Assembly: GCF_004345645.1 (NCBI RefSeq)
Contig: NZ_SLWS01000018.1
Span: forward strand, 1-64,000
From: Actinocrispum wychmicini
GTDB lineage: Bacteria; Actinomycetota; Actinomycetes; Mycobacteriales; Pseudonocardiaceae
DNA: 64,000 nt
Reading direction: 5' to 3'
In this document: in pieces, positions 26,127-34,708 of the stretch
Numbering within the stretch: position 1 is the first letter of the stretch
Layout: each line of letters starts with the position of its first letter
The notes under the pieces: generated by a model
Database searches by the model: none
The model's input: only the letters and a program-made list of their open reading frames with translations
Told to the model about the DNA's origin: nothing
Translations under genes and position numbers: made by a program

Positions 26127-26915
26127 TCAGGCCCTCCGCGCCCACACCAGGCGGGACCAGGCCGGCCCGGTGTTCTGGGCCGCGAGGGGGGCCGAGCCGA
26201 TCATCTCCAGGCCGGCCACCTGCAGCAACAGGGACACTTCGCGGGGTTGGAAGTACCGGATGATGTGCTTCTCGTCGACTTGGTCGACTACTTCGTCGCC
26301 GGCGATCTCCCACATCCGCAGTCCGAGTTCGATCACCTGCTCCACCGGGTTGACCACTGTGGAGTGGGCGACGAGCATCTGTTTGTCGCCGTCCATGAAC
26401 CGGCCGATCCCGCTCTCCTGTTTGGAGTCGGCCAGGACCGCCGCCGCGTCCATCACGTCGAACAGCACCAGGCCGCCCGGCCGGACCTGGCGGCGCAGTG
26501 CGTCCAATGTGGACCTTACACGCTGGTTGGTGACCTGGTAGCCGATCAGTGAGAACATCATGATCACCGCGTCGAACGTCCGGTCCATGGCGAGTTCGAA
26601 CAGGTCGGCTTCGACCACCGCGGCCTTCGCGGGAAAGTCCGCGAGACGGGAACGGGCGAGCGCGGCCATCGCGGGTGAACGGTCCACTCCCACCACGTCG
26701 TAGCCCGACGCGGCGAGCGCCTCCATGTGCCGGCCGGTGCCGCAGCCCAGGTCCAGTACGGACGCGACCGGCCCTTCCCGGCGGAACACGCCCCGCATCT
26801 GGTCCACTTCGGCCCGGTAGTTCTTTCCTTGGTGGAACTGGTCGTAGTAGGTCGCGTGCAACGGCCCGAACAGGCTGGCATGCAACGGTTCGAACACCGA
26901 GGTGCGGTACTTCAT
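26127..26915 (-). CDS. SAM-dependent methyltransferase (DesVI/TylM1-like)
   Basis: A 262-residue class I methyltransferase. YYDQFHQGKNYRAEVDQM, motif I VLDLGCGTGRH, the acidic loop GVDRSPAM and FDAVIMMFSLIGYQ match the layout of dTDP-amino-deoxysugar N-methyltransferases. The paralogue downstream (25382-26125) shares all of these. Two such enzymes could methylate two different sugars or act as a heteromer. The ATG at 26915 overlaps the stop of the upstream glycosyltransferase (ATGA), so translation is coupled. Confidence 0.8.
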   Translation of the reverse strand: MKYRTSVFEPLHASLFGPLHATYYDQFHQGKNYRAEVDQMRGVFRREGPVASVLDLGCGTGRHMEALAASGYDVVGVDRSPAMAALARSRLADFPAKAAVVEADLFELAMDRTFDAVIMMFSLIGYQVTNQRVRSTLDALRRQVRPGGLVLFDVMDAAAVLADSKQESGIGRFMDGDKQMLVAHSTVVNPVEQVIELGLRMWEIAGDEVVDQVDEKHIIRYFQPREVSLLLQVAGLEMIGSAPLAAQNTGPAWSRLVWARRA

Positions 26916-28144
26916 GCGACGGCCTCCAGGGCAGGGACGACGTCAGCCGGGGTGGGCTGTTGTTCGATCTGGTGGCGCAGGCGGCGGGCCGCCTGCCGGT
27001 GCCGGCCCGCGGACAGGAGTTTGTCCGCCGCGGACCTGATCACGTCCTGGCGGGCCCGGTCGTCCCGCAGGTCTTGGTAACGCAGGTGCAGGCCGGCGCC
27101 GACGGCGGCGAGCCGGTCGGACGTGAGCGCCTGGTCCGGCTTGTTAGTGATCGCTAACTGGGGAACCCCCAACGCGGCCGCGGTCAGCGCCGTGCCGTCA
27201 CCGGCCTGATGGACGATCAGGTCGCAGTACGGCAGAAGGTACTGCAGCGGCACGGAAACCGCGCGGCGGATGTTCGGCGGCAGCTCGCCGAGCAGGTCGA
27301 GCTGCTCCCGTGTGGTCGCCAGGACGATGTCCAGGTCCATGCCGCCCAACGCGTCGAGCGTGTCCCGCAACGGGTCCAGCGCGGCGGGACCCAACGCCAG
27401 CAAGGTCCGGACCACGCCGTACCCCCAGGTCACGCACACCCGCCGGTGCGACATCCGAAGCCACTCCGGCAGCCAGGCGGGGACTTCGCCGGGGCCGTTG
27501 TACGGCACGTACCGCATTTCCCGCCACGGTTCCGGCACCGCGATCCGCAGGCTCGGCGGGGACGGGTCGATGGTGAGCGCCGGCGCGACGACCGGCACGC
27601 CGAAGCGCCGGAACAGGTCCGCGTACTCGGGCAGCGGTTCGGGTGACGGCGACGGGAGTGGCCGGTTCTCCATCGGACGCAGGCCGTACCCGGTGAGGTG
27701 CCGTACGCCGGGTACGCCCAAGGCGGCGGCGGTGACCGCGCCCGCGAAGCCGGCCACGTCGTACACCACGATGTCCGGACGCCATTCCCGCGCGTACGCC
27801 ACCAGGTCGTCGACGATCGCCCTGGCGCCGCGGGCCGCGTTACGCCCCAGGTGTTCCAGGAGGTCTCGTTGGTCGTCGGTGAGCAGGTGCATGACCATCG
27901 GCCAGTCGGCCGGGAACCGCGCGTGGCTGTGGAACCGCGCGGTGAGGCCTTTGACTGTCACGGCCGGTGGCGGCACGTCCTTCCCGACGACGACCGCTGG
28001 CAGTCCGACCTCCCGCATGGCGCCGGCCATCCCCGGGGCCGCGGCCACCTGCACCGAGTGGCCGGCGGCGCGACAGGCCCAGGCCAGCGGGACCATCGGG
28101 TAGAGGTGTTGCCGGGCGTTGTTGGACGTCACCAGGACGCGCAT
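26912..28144 (-). CDS. Macrolide-type glycosyltransferase (GT1 family)
   Basis: A 410-residue GT-B glycosyltransferase of the EryCIII/DesVII/CalG type, expected to move a sugar from an NDP-sugar to a small-molecule acceptor. N-terminal MRVLVTSNNARQHLYPMVPLAWAC is the acceptor-side Rossmann start. The donor-binding signature reads VHQAGDGTALTAAALGVPQLAI, where most relatives have HHGGAGT. Start ATG at 28144 lies one base after the preceding gene's stop; a longer open frame upstream runs inside that gene. Three paralogous glycosyltransferases occur in this operon. Confidence 0.85.
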   Translation of the reverse strand: MRVLVTSNNARQHLYPMVPLAWACRAAGHSVQVAAAPGMAGAMREVGLPAVVVGKDVPPPAVTVKGLTARFHSHARFPADWPMVMHLLTDDQRDLLEHLGRNAARGARAIVDDLVAYAREWRPDIVVYDVAGFAGAVTAAALGVPGVRHLTGYGLRPMENRPLPSPSPEPLPEYADLFRRFGVPVVAPALTIDPSPPSLRIAVPEPWREMRYVPYNGPGEVPAWLPEWLRMSHRRVCVTWGYGVVRTLLALGPAALDPLRDTLDALGGMDLDIVLATTREQLDLLGELPPNIRRAVSVPLQYLLPYCDLIVHQAGDGTALTAAALGVPQLAITNKPDQALTSDRLAAVGAGLHLRYQDLRDDRARQDVIRSAADKLLSAGRHRQAARRLRHQIEQQPTPADVVPALEAVA

Positions 28145-28145
28145 G

Positions 28146-29297
28146 TCACACCAACGCTTCCAGCCCGGCCACGACCTCGGCGGGCGACGGTTGGGCGCTG
28201 ATCTCGGCACGCAGCCGGGCGGCCGCGTCGCGGTAGGAGGAGTCCTCACACAGCTTCACCATGGCTTCGCGGACGACCGCGCGGCTGTCCGGGTCGTCGC
28301 GGAGGTTCTGGTACTTGAGGTGGATCCCGGCGCCCACCGCGGCGAGCCGTGCGGGCGCCAGCTCGGCGTCGGGTTTCCTGGAGATCATCAGCTGGGGCAC
28401 GCCGAAGGTGGCGGCGGTCAACGTGGTGCCGTCGCCGCCTTGTTGCACGATGAGGTCGCAGTGCGGCAGCACGTACTGCAACGGCGTGTCCGTCAGGACG
28501 ACGACTTCCATGCCGAGTTCGGCGGCGACTTCCATGGTGTCGGAGAACGGGTCGGCGGCGGCGCCCCCCAGTGACTCGGCGTTCGTGTGCCCCCAAGTGA
28601 CGAGGACGCGCGGCCGTTCCTGGGGCGCGTGCGCCCAGTCCGGCACGGCACCGGCGCCGTTGTACGGGATGTAGCGCATGTCCAGCCGCGGCGACTCAGC
28701 CGTCTGCCGCATGCTCGGCGGTGTCGGGTCGACGATCATCGCGGCCGACGTCGTCGGCGGCACACCGAACCGGGTGAACAGCTGGACGTACTCGGGCAAC
28801 GGGTCAGGCGGCGTCAGTTCGAGGCGAGGGTACGACGCCGACCCGAACAGATGCCGTACCGCGGGCACATCGACGACCGCGGCGGCGACGGCGCCCGCGT
28901 ACGTCACGGCGTCGTGCACGACCAAGTCCGGCCGCCACACCTTGGTGAACTCGACCAGGCCGTCGGCGAGCGACTCGGACGCCTCGATCATGTACCGGCC
29001 CAGCCAGGTCAGCAGCCCGCGCTGGTCGGAGTCGAGCAGGTGCCGGTTGACGCCGTAGTCCCGTGGCCACGGTGGCTGCGAGTACACCGACCGCACCAGC
29101 GCGTCCCGTTCCTCGGCGCTGAACACCGGGCTGCTGCGGATCTTGGTCGCCGGCAGCCCGGTCTGCGTGACCACCGCCGACACCGAGCCGGCGGTCACGA
29201 ACCGGACCTCGTGCCCGGCCAGCCGGCAGGCCCACGCGAGCGGCACGAGCGGGTACACGTGCGGCGGGGTCGCCACGGCGATGAACAGGATCCGCAT
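28146..29297 (-). CDS. Macrolide-type glycosyltransferase (GT1 family)
   Basis: A 383-residue GT-B enzyme with MRILFIAVATPPHVYPLVPLAWAC at the start and DLIVQQGGDGTTLTAATFGVPQL as donor motif. It is shorter than the other two paralogues through loss of a segment in the central domain (after LGMEVVVLTDTPLQYVLPHCD). Start ATG at 29297 overlaps the stop of the upstream flavin monooxygenase (TGATG). No P450-like activator partner, which some of these enzymes require, is nearby. Confidence 0.85.
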   Translation of the reverse strand: MRILFIAVATPPHVYPLVPLAWACRLAGHEVRFVTAGSVSAVVTQTGLPATKIRSSPVFSAEERDALVRSVYSQPPWPRDYGVNRHLLDSDQRGLLTWLGRYMIEASESLADGLVEFTKVWRPDLVVHDAVTYAGAVAAAVVDVPAVRHLFGSASYPRLELTPPDPLPEYVQLFTRFGVPPTTSAAMIVDPTPPSMRQTAESPRLDMRYIPYNGAGAVPDWAHAPQERPRVLVTWGHTNAESLGGAAADPFSDTMEVAAELGMEVVVLTDTPLQYVLPHCDLIVQQGGDGTTLTAATFGVPQLMISRKPDAELAPARLAAVGAGIHLKYQNLRDDPDSRAVVREAMVKLCEDSSYRDAAARLRAEISAQPSPAEVVAGLEALV

Positions 29298-30340
29298 CAC
29301 GACACTCCCAACCGGACTCTCGGCAGGATCTCCGCACCGAAGAACGTCATCTGCTCCAGATCGGGGTATCCCATGAACAGCACCTGGGTCACCCCGATGG
29401 CCGCGTACTGCGCCAACGCGGCGACGATCTCCTCGGGCGACCCCACCAGGGCGATGCTCGGCGCGCCCAGGTACGGGACGGCGCCGGTCCACAGGTACGG
29501 GGTCGGCCAGTGGGACTCCCGGATCGCCGCGTCGTACATGCCGCCGAACCCCACCGAGTCCGTGCGGCGCCGCGCTGACTCGTGCACCGCTGTCGCGCTT
29601 TCGCCGGCCACATGGATGAGCCGGTACGCGGCGGCCACCGCCTCGTCGTGGGTCGGCCGGCAGATCAACGACACGAGCAGCCCGACCTCGGTGCCGCCGG
29701 CCAGCAGCGGCTGGATCCGGGACGCCAGCCGGGACGGCGTGTCCGGCAGCGTGAACATGCAGTCCGCGTGCTTGACGGCCAACGCGACCGCCTGGTCGGA
29801 GCTGCCGCCCAGATAGATCTCGGGCCGGTCGCGGGACACGAACGGAGTCCGCAGAAGGGCGTCCTCGACCTGGTAGTACCGGCCGGTGAAGGTCACCGGG
29901 CCGTCGTCGCGCCACAGCGCGTGGCAGATCGTCCAGAACTCGTCGGTCCGCTCGTACCGCTGGTCGTGCGGGAGGTGATCGCCGTAGAACCGCTGTTCCT
30001 CCGGTGCCCGGCCGGCGACCGCGTTCACGCACACCCGGCCGTCGGTCAACGCGGACAACGTGTTCACCTGCTGCACGAAGTACGTCGGCGACATGATCCC
30101 GGACCGGACCGCGACCAGGAACTTCACCGTGCTCGTCACCGCGCCCAACGCGGCCGCCCACGTGATCGGATCCGGCCTGGAGAAGCCGAACGCCACCAAC
30201 AGCGACTCGATCCCGCACTCCTCGGCACGGCACGCGAACTCCTTGTGCGCCGAGAGGTCCGGCAGGCCGCTGGTGGTGGCGGCGGCGTTCGCCCGGCGCA
30301 TCGGGTCGCCGACCGAAGACAGGCTCCAGTGGAATCGCAC
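29297..30340 (-). CDS. LLM-class flavin-dependent monooxygenase (SsuD-like)
   Basis: A 347-residue bacterial-luciferase-like enzyme close in layout to alkanesulfonate monooxygenase SsuD: MRFHWSLSSVGD start, NTLSALTDGRVCVNAVAGRAPEEQRFYGD in the centre and the flavin-phosphate site EIYLGGSSDQA. It needs reduced FMN from a reductase, for which the nearby nitroreductase-like protein could serve (inference). It is a clear paralogue of the next gene upstream, sharing DEFWTICHALWR. The gene starts two bases behind its paralogue's stop. Substrate unknown; no sulfonate transport genes are present. Confidence 0.82.
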   Translation of the reverse strand: MRFHWSLSSVGDPMRRANAAATTSGLPDLSAHKEFACRAEECGIESLLVAFGFSRPDPITWAAALGAVTSTVKFLVAVRSGIMSPTYFVQQVNTLSALTDGRVCVNAVAGRAPEEQRFYGDHLPHDQRYERTDEFWTICHALWRDDGPVTFTGRYYQVEDALLRTPFVSRDRPEIYLGGSSDQAVALAVKHADCMFTLPDTPSRLASRIQPLLAGGTEVGLLVSLICRPTHDEAVAAAYRLIHVAGESATAVHESARRRTDSVGFGGMYDAAIRESHWPTPYLWTGAVPYLGAPSIALVGSPEEIVAALAQYAAIGVTQVLFMGYPDLEQMTFFGAEILPRVRLGVS

Positions 30341-30342
30341 GG

Positions 30343-31428
30343 CTACACCAGCTCAAGCTCGTGTTCCCGGGCCCGGACCCGGGGCAGCACCTCCTGGCAG
30401 AAGTACGGCAGGGTCTCCAGGTCCGGCCGGCCGTGGAAGAGGAACTGGGTGACCCCGATCCGCCGGTACGCCATCAGCCCGGCCACGATGTCGTCCGGCG
30501 TCCCGGTCAACGCCAGGCCCAACGGCCCCATGTACGGGATGAGGCCGGTCCACAGGAACGGTTCCGGCCAGTCGGACTTGTCGTACCCCAACGAGTACGT
30601 CGACGCGAACCCGACGGACTCCTTGCTCTGCTCGCGGAACCTGTCCTGCACGGCCCGGCCTTCCTCGCCGGCCCGTTCGATCATCGCGTGGCCCCACTCG
30701 ATCGCCTCGGCCCTGGTGGGCCGCACGATCACCGAGAACAGCAGCCCAGCTTCCTTGCCGGCGGCCAGCACCCGCTGGATGCCGGGCGCGATCTTCGCCG
30801 GGGTGTCGCCCAGCCGCAGCAGGCAGTCGCCGTGCTTGACCGCCATGTCCGCGGCCAGTTCCGAGCTTCCGCCGAAGTACAGCTCCGGCCGGGTGCGCCC
30901 GTGCTCGCCGAGGAACGGCGTGTTCACCCGGGCGCCTTCGACCTGCAGCAGGCTGCCGGTGAAGTCGACGGGTCCGTCGGCCCGCCACAGCGCGTGGCAG
31001 ATCGTCCAGAACTCGTCGCTGCGCTGGAACCGTTCGTCGTGCGACAGGAAGTCGCCGTAGTACCGCATCTCGGTGGAGTTGTGGCCGGCGACCACGTTGA
31101 CACTGACCCGGCCGCCGGTCACCGCCGCGACCGTGTTGACCTGGGTGACCAGCAGGGTCGGCGAGATCGTGCCCGGCCGGATCGCGGCCATGAAGCGCAC
31201 CCGCTTGGTCGCGCCACCGAAGTACGTGGCCAGCGCGATCGGGTCGGCCCGCTGGAACCCGGTGGGCAGCAGCAGCGAGTCGATCCCGCCCTCGTCGGCG
31301 AGCCGGCACAGGTCGAGTTGCGCGTCGATGTCCTCGACCGGGTTGACGAGCGTGCGGTCCTTAGCGCCGCGCAACGGGTCCCGAACCCCACTACCCGGGA
31401 TACTCCAGTGAAAGCGCATGGGACTCAT
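30343..31428 (-). CDS. LLM-class flavin-dependent monooxygenase (SsuD-like)
   Basis: A 361-residue SsuD-like monooxygenase with MRFHWSIPGSG, QVNTVAAVTGGRVSVNVVAG, DEFWTICHALWRADGPVDFTG and ELYFGGSSELAADMA. It keeps the same segment order as its paralogue 29297-30340. Start ATG at 31428 is supported by GGAGGAGGT seven bases upstream, and it overlaps the end of the DegT gene by 38 bases. Two LLM oxidases together with glycosyltransferases and methyltransferases suggest oxidative tailoring of a metabolite rather than sulfur scavenging. Confidence 0.82.
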   Translation of the reverse strand: MSPMRFHWSIPGSGVRDPLRGAKDRTLVNPVEDIDAQLDLCRLADEGGIDSLLLPTGFQRADPIALATYFGGATKRVRFMAAIRPGTISPTLLVTQVNTVAAVTGGRVSVNVVAGHNSTEMRYYGDFLSHDERFQRSDEFWTICHALWRADGPVDFTGSLLQVEGARVNTPFLGEHGRTRPELYFGGSSELAADMAVKHGDCLLRLGDTPAKIAPGIQRVLAAGKEAGLLFSVIVRPTRAEAIEWGHAMIERAGEEGRAVQDRFREQSKESVGFASTYSLGYDKSDWPEPFLWTGLIPYMGPLGLALTGTPDDIVAGLMAYRRIGVTQFLFHGRPDLETLPYFCQEVLPRVRAREHELELV

Positions 31429-32530
31429 GGCAGCGACCTCCTCCGATCCGGTCGATCGCGTCGACCACCCGCATGACGTCCGACTCGGTCAGCCCGCCCC
31501 AGAACGGCAGGCACACGATCCGCTTCCCCAGTTCGTCCGCGACCGGCGTCGGTCCGGCCGTGCCGATCGGGCGCGGCCGGTAGCGGCCGGTGAAGTACGC
31601 CCTGGCGTGCACGCCGTCCCGCTTCAGCTCGTCGCACAGTGTCGGCGCGTCGACGGGCGCGTCCGGCCGGAGCCGCACGGCCATCGCGGCGACATTCGGC
31701 CAGGCACCGGGCCGGAACGGCACCGGCCGCAGCCACTCGGTGTGGCGCAACGCGTCCATATACCACTCACGCACCTGGATCCGGCGGACGATCTCCGCGT
31801 CCGCCTCGCCGAGCACGACGGCACCGACGGCCGCGTGCAGTTCGCTCATCCGCGCGTTCGTCCCGGCCGGCAGCGCGCCCTCGGCACCGATGCCGAAGTT
31901 CCGCAACCGCCGAACCTTGTCCGCGATCGGGTGCACTGTGCTCATCACCGCACCGCCTTCGACAGAGTGGGTGAGCTTCATCGCGTGCAGACTCAGTGTG
32001 GACACATCGCCGTACGCCAGCAACGGCCGGTCGCGGTACGTTATGCCCCAACACGTCGCCGCGTCGAAGATCAGTGGTATACCGGCACTTCGGGCGATGG
32101 CCGCCAAGGCGTCCACATCCGCCGGGCATCCAAAGGTCTGGACCGCCACGATCCCCTCGGTCCGCGGCGTGATGGCGGCGGCGACCGCGTCCGGGTCAAG
32201 GGTCAGAAACGTTCGTTCGGCATCGACTGCCACCGGAGTGCAACTGCCACGACGGACGCCCTGGGCCACCGCGGGGAACGCGGCCGCCGGCACGATCACC
32301 TCGCCGGACAGGCCCAACGCGCCGCACGCCAGCTGGATCGCGGTCGTCCCGCTCCCGCACACCGCCAGGTCGGCGATGCCCAGCCGGGCGGACAGCAATG
32401 CCTCGAAGGCGTGGACGCGGGAGCCGTCGTTGGTGAGGACGCCACTGCGTAACACCTCGTGCAGTGCGGCACCGAGCTTGTCCAGCGCGGGCAGCACAGG
32501 TTTCACGAGAACTATCGGCGAATCGGTCAC
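31391..32530 (-). CDS. DegT/DnrJ/EryC1/StrS-family sugar aminotransferase
   Basis: A 379-residue PLP enzyme that transaminates keto-sugar nucleotides. The PLP phosphate motif CGSGTTAIQLACGAL, the Asp pairing with the ring nitrogen (LIFDAATCWG) and the Schiff-base lysine in SLHAMKLTHSVEGGAV (usual SFxxxKxxxxGEGG) are all present. GTG at 32530 is chosen because GGAGGAG lies eight bases upstream and the codon overlaps the stop of the upstream glycosyltransferase (GTGA). It would supply the amino group later methylated by the two DesVI-like enzymes; other NDP-sugar genes are absent from the window. Confidence 0.85.
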   Translation of the reverse strand: MTDSPIVLVKPVLPALDKLGAALHEVLRSGVLTNDGSRVHAFEALLSARLGIADLAVCGSGTTAIQLACGALGLSGEVIVPAAAFPAVAQGVRRGSCTPVAVDAERTFLTLDPDAVAAAITPRTEGIVAVQTFGCPADVDALAAIARSAGIPLIFDAATCWGITYRDRPLLAYGDVSTLSLHAMKLTHSVEGGAVMSTVHPIADKVRRLRNFGIGAEGALPAGTNARMSELHAAVGAVVLGEADAEIVRRIQVREWYMDALRHTEWLRPVPFRPGAWPNVAAMAVRLRPDAPVDAPTLCDELKRDGVHARAYFTGRYRPRPIGTAGPTPVADELGKRIVCLPFWGGLTESDVMRVVDAIDRIGGGRCHESHALSLEYPG

Positions 32531-33738
32531 GCTGTCTCCTCCAGAACCGGCACAAGCTCCGCCGGGGTGGGCTGGCCCTCGATCTCCGCGCGCAGCCGGC
32601 CGGCCGCGTCCCGGTACGCCTGGTCGGCCAGGAGCTTCTCCACCGCGGTCCGGACCAGGTCCCACCCGGAGCGGTTATGCCGAAGTTCCTGGTACCGCAA
32701 GTGGATCCCGGCGCCGGACATGGCCAGCCGGCCAGCTGGCACCTCGGCGTCCGGCTTGCGGGTGATGGCCAACTGCGGCAGGCCCTGCGCGGCGGCCGTC
32801 AACGTCGTGCCGTCGCCGCCCTGGTGCATGATCAGGTCGCAGTACGGCAGGACCAGGCTCAACGGTGTGGACTCGCTCGTACGAACGCGTTTCGGCAGTT
32901 CGCCGAGCTGGGCCAACTGCTCCCCGCTCGCCACGACCACGATGTCCACATCGAGCGTCGCGATCGCGTCGATCGCCTGCCGGTACGGACCCGCGGCCGC
33001 GCCGCCGAGCGCGCGGACCATGGTGTGCCCCCAGGTGACACACACACGGGGCCGGGAGCGCGGGCCAGCGAGCCACCGCGGAACGTCGCCGGACCCGTTG
33101 TAGGGCACGTACCGCATCGCCCGCCACGGCTGTTCCGCGTCGGCCAAGCGCATGCTCGGTGGTGTCGGGTCGACGGTCATCGCCGCGGACGTCGTCACGT
33201 CGACGCCGAACCGCCGGAACATCTGCACGTAAGCGGACAGCGGTCGGCCGTCGCGCAACTCCAGGCATGGCAAGGAAGCCGAGCCGAACAGATGTCGAAC
33301 CCCCGGTATACCAAGTACCGCGGCTGTCACCGCGCCCGCGTAGCAGACCGCCTCGTACACCACGATGTCCGGCCGCCACCACTGCGCGAACCCGACGAAG
33401 TCCGCCACCATCGCCGCCGAGCCCGCGATCACCGCGTTCGCCAGGCGTTCCAGGTGCTCCCGCTGCCGGTCGTTGAGCAGGTGCGGGTTCACCGGCCACT
33501 CGTGCGGCCAGGGCTCCTGCGAGTAGATGGACGCGACGAACTCCGCCCGGCCCTTCGCCGGATGCACCGGAACGCCGCCGGACAGCACCGCCGGCAGTCC
33601 GGTGTGGACGATGTCGGCCGCGATCTTCACGCCGCTGGCGACCCGGACCTCGTGCCCGGCCGCGCGGCATGCCCACGCCAGCGGCACGACCGGGAACAGA
33701 TGCGGTCGGGCCGCTGACGAAGTGAACAGCACACGCAT
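32527..33738 (-). CDS. Macrolide-type glycosyltransferase (GT1 family)
   Basis: A 403-residue GT-B enzyme, third paralogue of the operon: MRVLFTSSAARPHLFPVVPLAWAC at the N-terminus, RVCVTWGHTMVRALGG in the linker and LIMHQGGDGTTLTAAAQGLPQLAI as donor-sugar motif. ATG at 33738 follows a GGAG site. The shared HQxGDGT variant in all three copies suggests descent from one ancestor within this cluster. It lies 28 bases after the small paralogous genes. Confidence 0.85.
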   Translation of the reverse strand: MRVLFTSSAARPHLFPVVPLAWACRAAGHEVRVASGVKIAADIVHTGLPAVLSGGVPVHPAKGRAEFVASIYSQEPWPHEWPVNPHLLNDRQREHLERLANAVIAGSAAMVADFVGFAQWWRPDIVVYEAVCYAGAVTAAVLGIPGVRHLFGSASLPCLELRDGRPLSAYVQMFRRFGVDVTTSAAMTVDPTPPSMRLADAEQPWRAMRYVPYNGSGDVPRWLAGPRSRPRVCVTWGHTMVRALGGAAAGPYRQAIDAIATLDVDIVVVASGEQLAQLGELPKRVRTSESTPLSLVLPYCDLIMHQGGDGTTLTAAAQGLPQLAITRKPDAEVPAGRLAMSGAGIHLRYQELRHNRSGWDLVRTAVEKLLADQAYRDAAGRLRAEIEGQPTPAELVPVLEETA

Positions 33739-33766
33739 GACGTCTCCGCGAAGCGCCAGGCGGGCC

Positions 33767-34084
33767 TCACCGCAGATACAAGTGGTCCCGCTGGAAGCAG
33801 TTACTGCGGCCATCGGTGAACGTCGTGTACGCGTCCACCACGAGCAGCCGTTTGTTCAGGTACGCGGCGAGCAGCACGGACCGGTCGGCGAGCCGGTAGT
33901 GCGCGGTGAAACCACATGCTTCAGTCGGGTCCGCCCGCGAGCCGAACGCGGCGCCGAGGGTGACGTCCCAGTCCTTGACCTGGACGGTGAGCACACCCCG
34001 GCGTTCGCCGATCTCGACCGCGAGGATCCCGGTGGTCTGCTCGTCGTAGCTGGTCCAGGCGCCGAGCAGCGGTGACGTGTCCAT
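33767..34084 (-). CDS. Small beta-rich protein, paralogue of next gene
   Basis: A 105-residue protein predicted to be mostly beta-strand. LLGAWTSYDEQTTGILAVEIGERRGVLTVQV, then LLAAYLNKRLLVVDAYTTFTDG and a final FQRDHLYLR, align position by position with the upstream 122-residue protein. The pair resembles a family of small actinobacterial proteins of unknown function with a GTW...DWGEV...F..YDFG pattern; here the DWGEV centre is shortened. ATG at 34084 overlaps the upstream stop (TGATG). Possibly a binding or accessory protein for the tailoring enzymes, but I do not recognise a function. Confidence 0.6.
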   Translation of the reverse strand: MDTSPLLGAWTSYDEQTTGILAVEIGERRGVLTVQVKDWDVTLGAAFGSRADPTEACGFTAHYRLADRSVLLAAYLNKRLLVVDAYTTFTDGRSNCFQRDHLYLR

Positions 34085-34452
34085 CACCGGTGGAAGAACT
34101 CGCGGCTGAAGTAGTCAGCCCGGCCGCTGTCGTCCTTGACCGTCGGTTCCTTGAACACAGTGAAGGTGTCCAGCACCAGGATGCCCTGTTTGGCGTACGC
34201 GGCAAGCAAAGCCGTCATGGCCCCGAAGTCGTACAGGGCGCTGAACGCCATCGCCTGGGTCGCGGTCGTCGAGCTCCCGTAGAGGGTGGCACGGACCTCG
34301 CCCCAGTCGTACGGGCGGCCGTCGGAGTCACCGAACGCGCGTACAACAACGCCGTCATCGTTCTCAGACAACTCCAGGCGGACCACCACCGCCGCTTCCT
34401 TGTCGGTCGCGTACCAGGTGCCGGTCATCAGGGCAGGTTCGAGCTTCACCAT
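34084..34452 (-). CDS. Small beta-rich protein, first gene of the operon
   Basis: A 122-residue protein with GTWYATDKEAAVVVRLELS, PYDWGEVRATLYG, FSALYDFGAMTALLAAY and VLDTFTVFKEP segments, an avidin/lipocalin-like density of alternating strands with conserved Trp residues. ATG at 34452 follows GGAGGA at the correct distance. It opens the ten-gene minus-strand operon, is co-translated with a paralogue, and has no known function. Homologues without assigned role are known from Streptomyces-type genomes (recollection of the family, not a search). Confidence 0.62.
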   Translation of the reverse strand: MVKLEPALMTGTWYATDKEAAVVVRLELSENDDGVVVRAFGDSDGRPYDWGEVRATLYGSSTTATQAMAFSALYDFGAMTALLAAYAKQGILVLDTFTVFKEPTVKDDSGRADYFSREFFHR

Positions 34453-34516
34453 GGGTTCCTCCGTGCAGGGCAACCGAAGTGTAGGTGGGTTCGGCAAAAA
34501 CCAAACATGGTCGGTG

Positions 34517-34544
34517 TCCCCTAGGGCTGAGCGGATCCCCTAGG
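34517..34544. promoter_or_regulatory. Repeated TCCCCTAGG motif upstream of the glycoside operon
   Basis: TCCCCTAGG occurs twice in direct orientation (34517 and 34536, 19 bases apart, about two helical turns) roughly 65-90 bases ahead of the operon's first ATG. Each copy contains the CCTAGG palindrome. Paired sites with this spacing are typical of activator binding; half-sites of this CCCTAG/CTAGGG kind are recognised by some LuxR-type regulators. Confidence 0.4.
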
Positions 34545-34708
34545 TAACACAAAGACGTTCTTGTCTCACCACGTGAACAGGCGCACACTTTGCGCCACAA
34601 CTTCATACTCCGCGAGTGCGTGACAGGGTGAGCACGTGCCGCGCGTTACCACTCCCCGTTACCCTGCGACTGGAGGAGCGCACTTTGACGCGCGCATATC
34701 TTGCCGGA

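Noticed and set aside
28146..30356. One 736-residue fused protein of oxidase and glycosyltransferase
   Set aside because: The first half is a different frame of the LLM gene; the glycosyltransferase starts at ATG 29297 with an overlapping TGATG junction.
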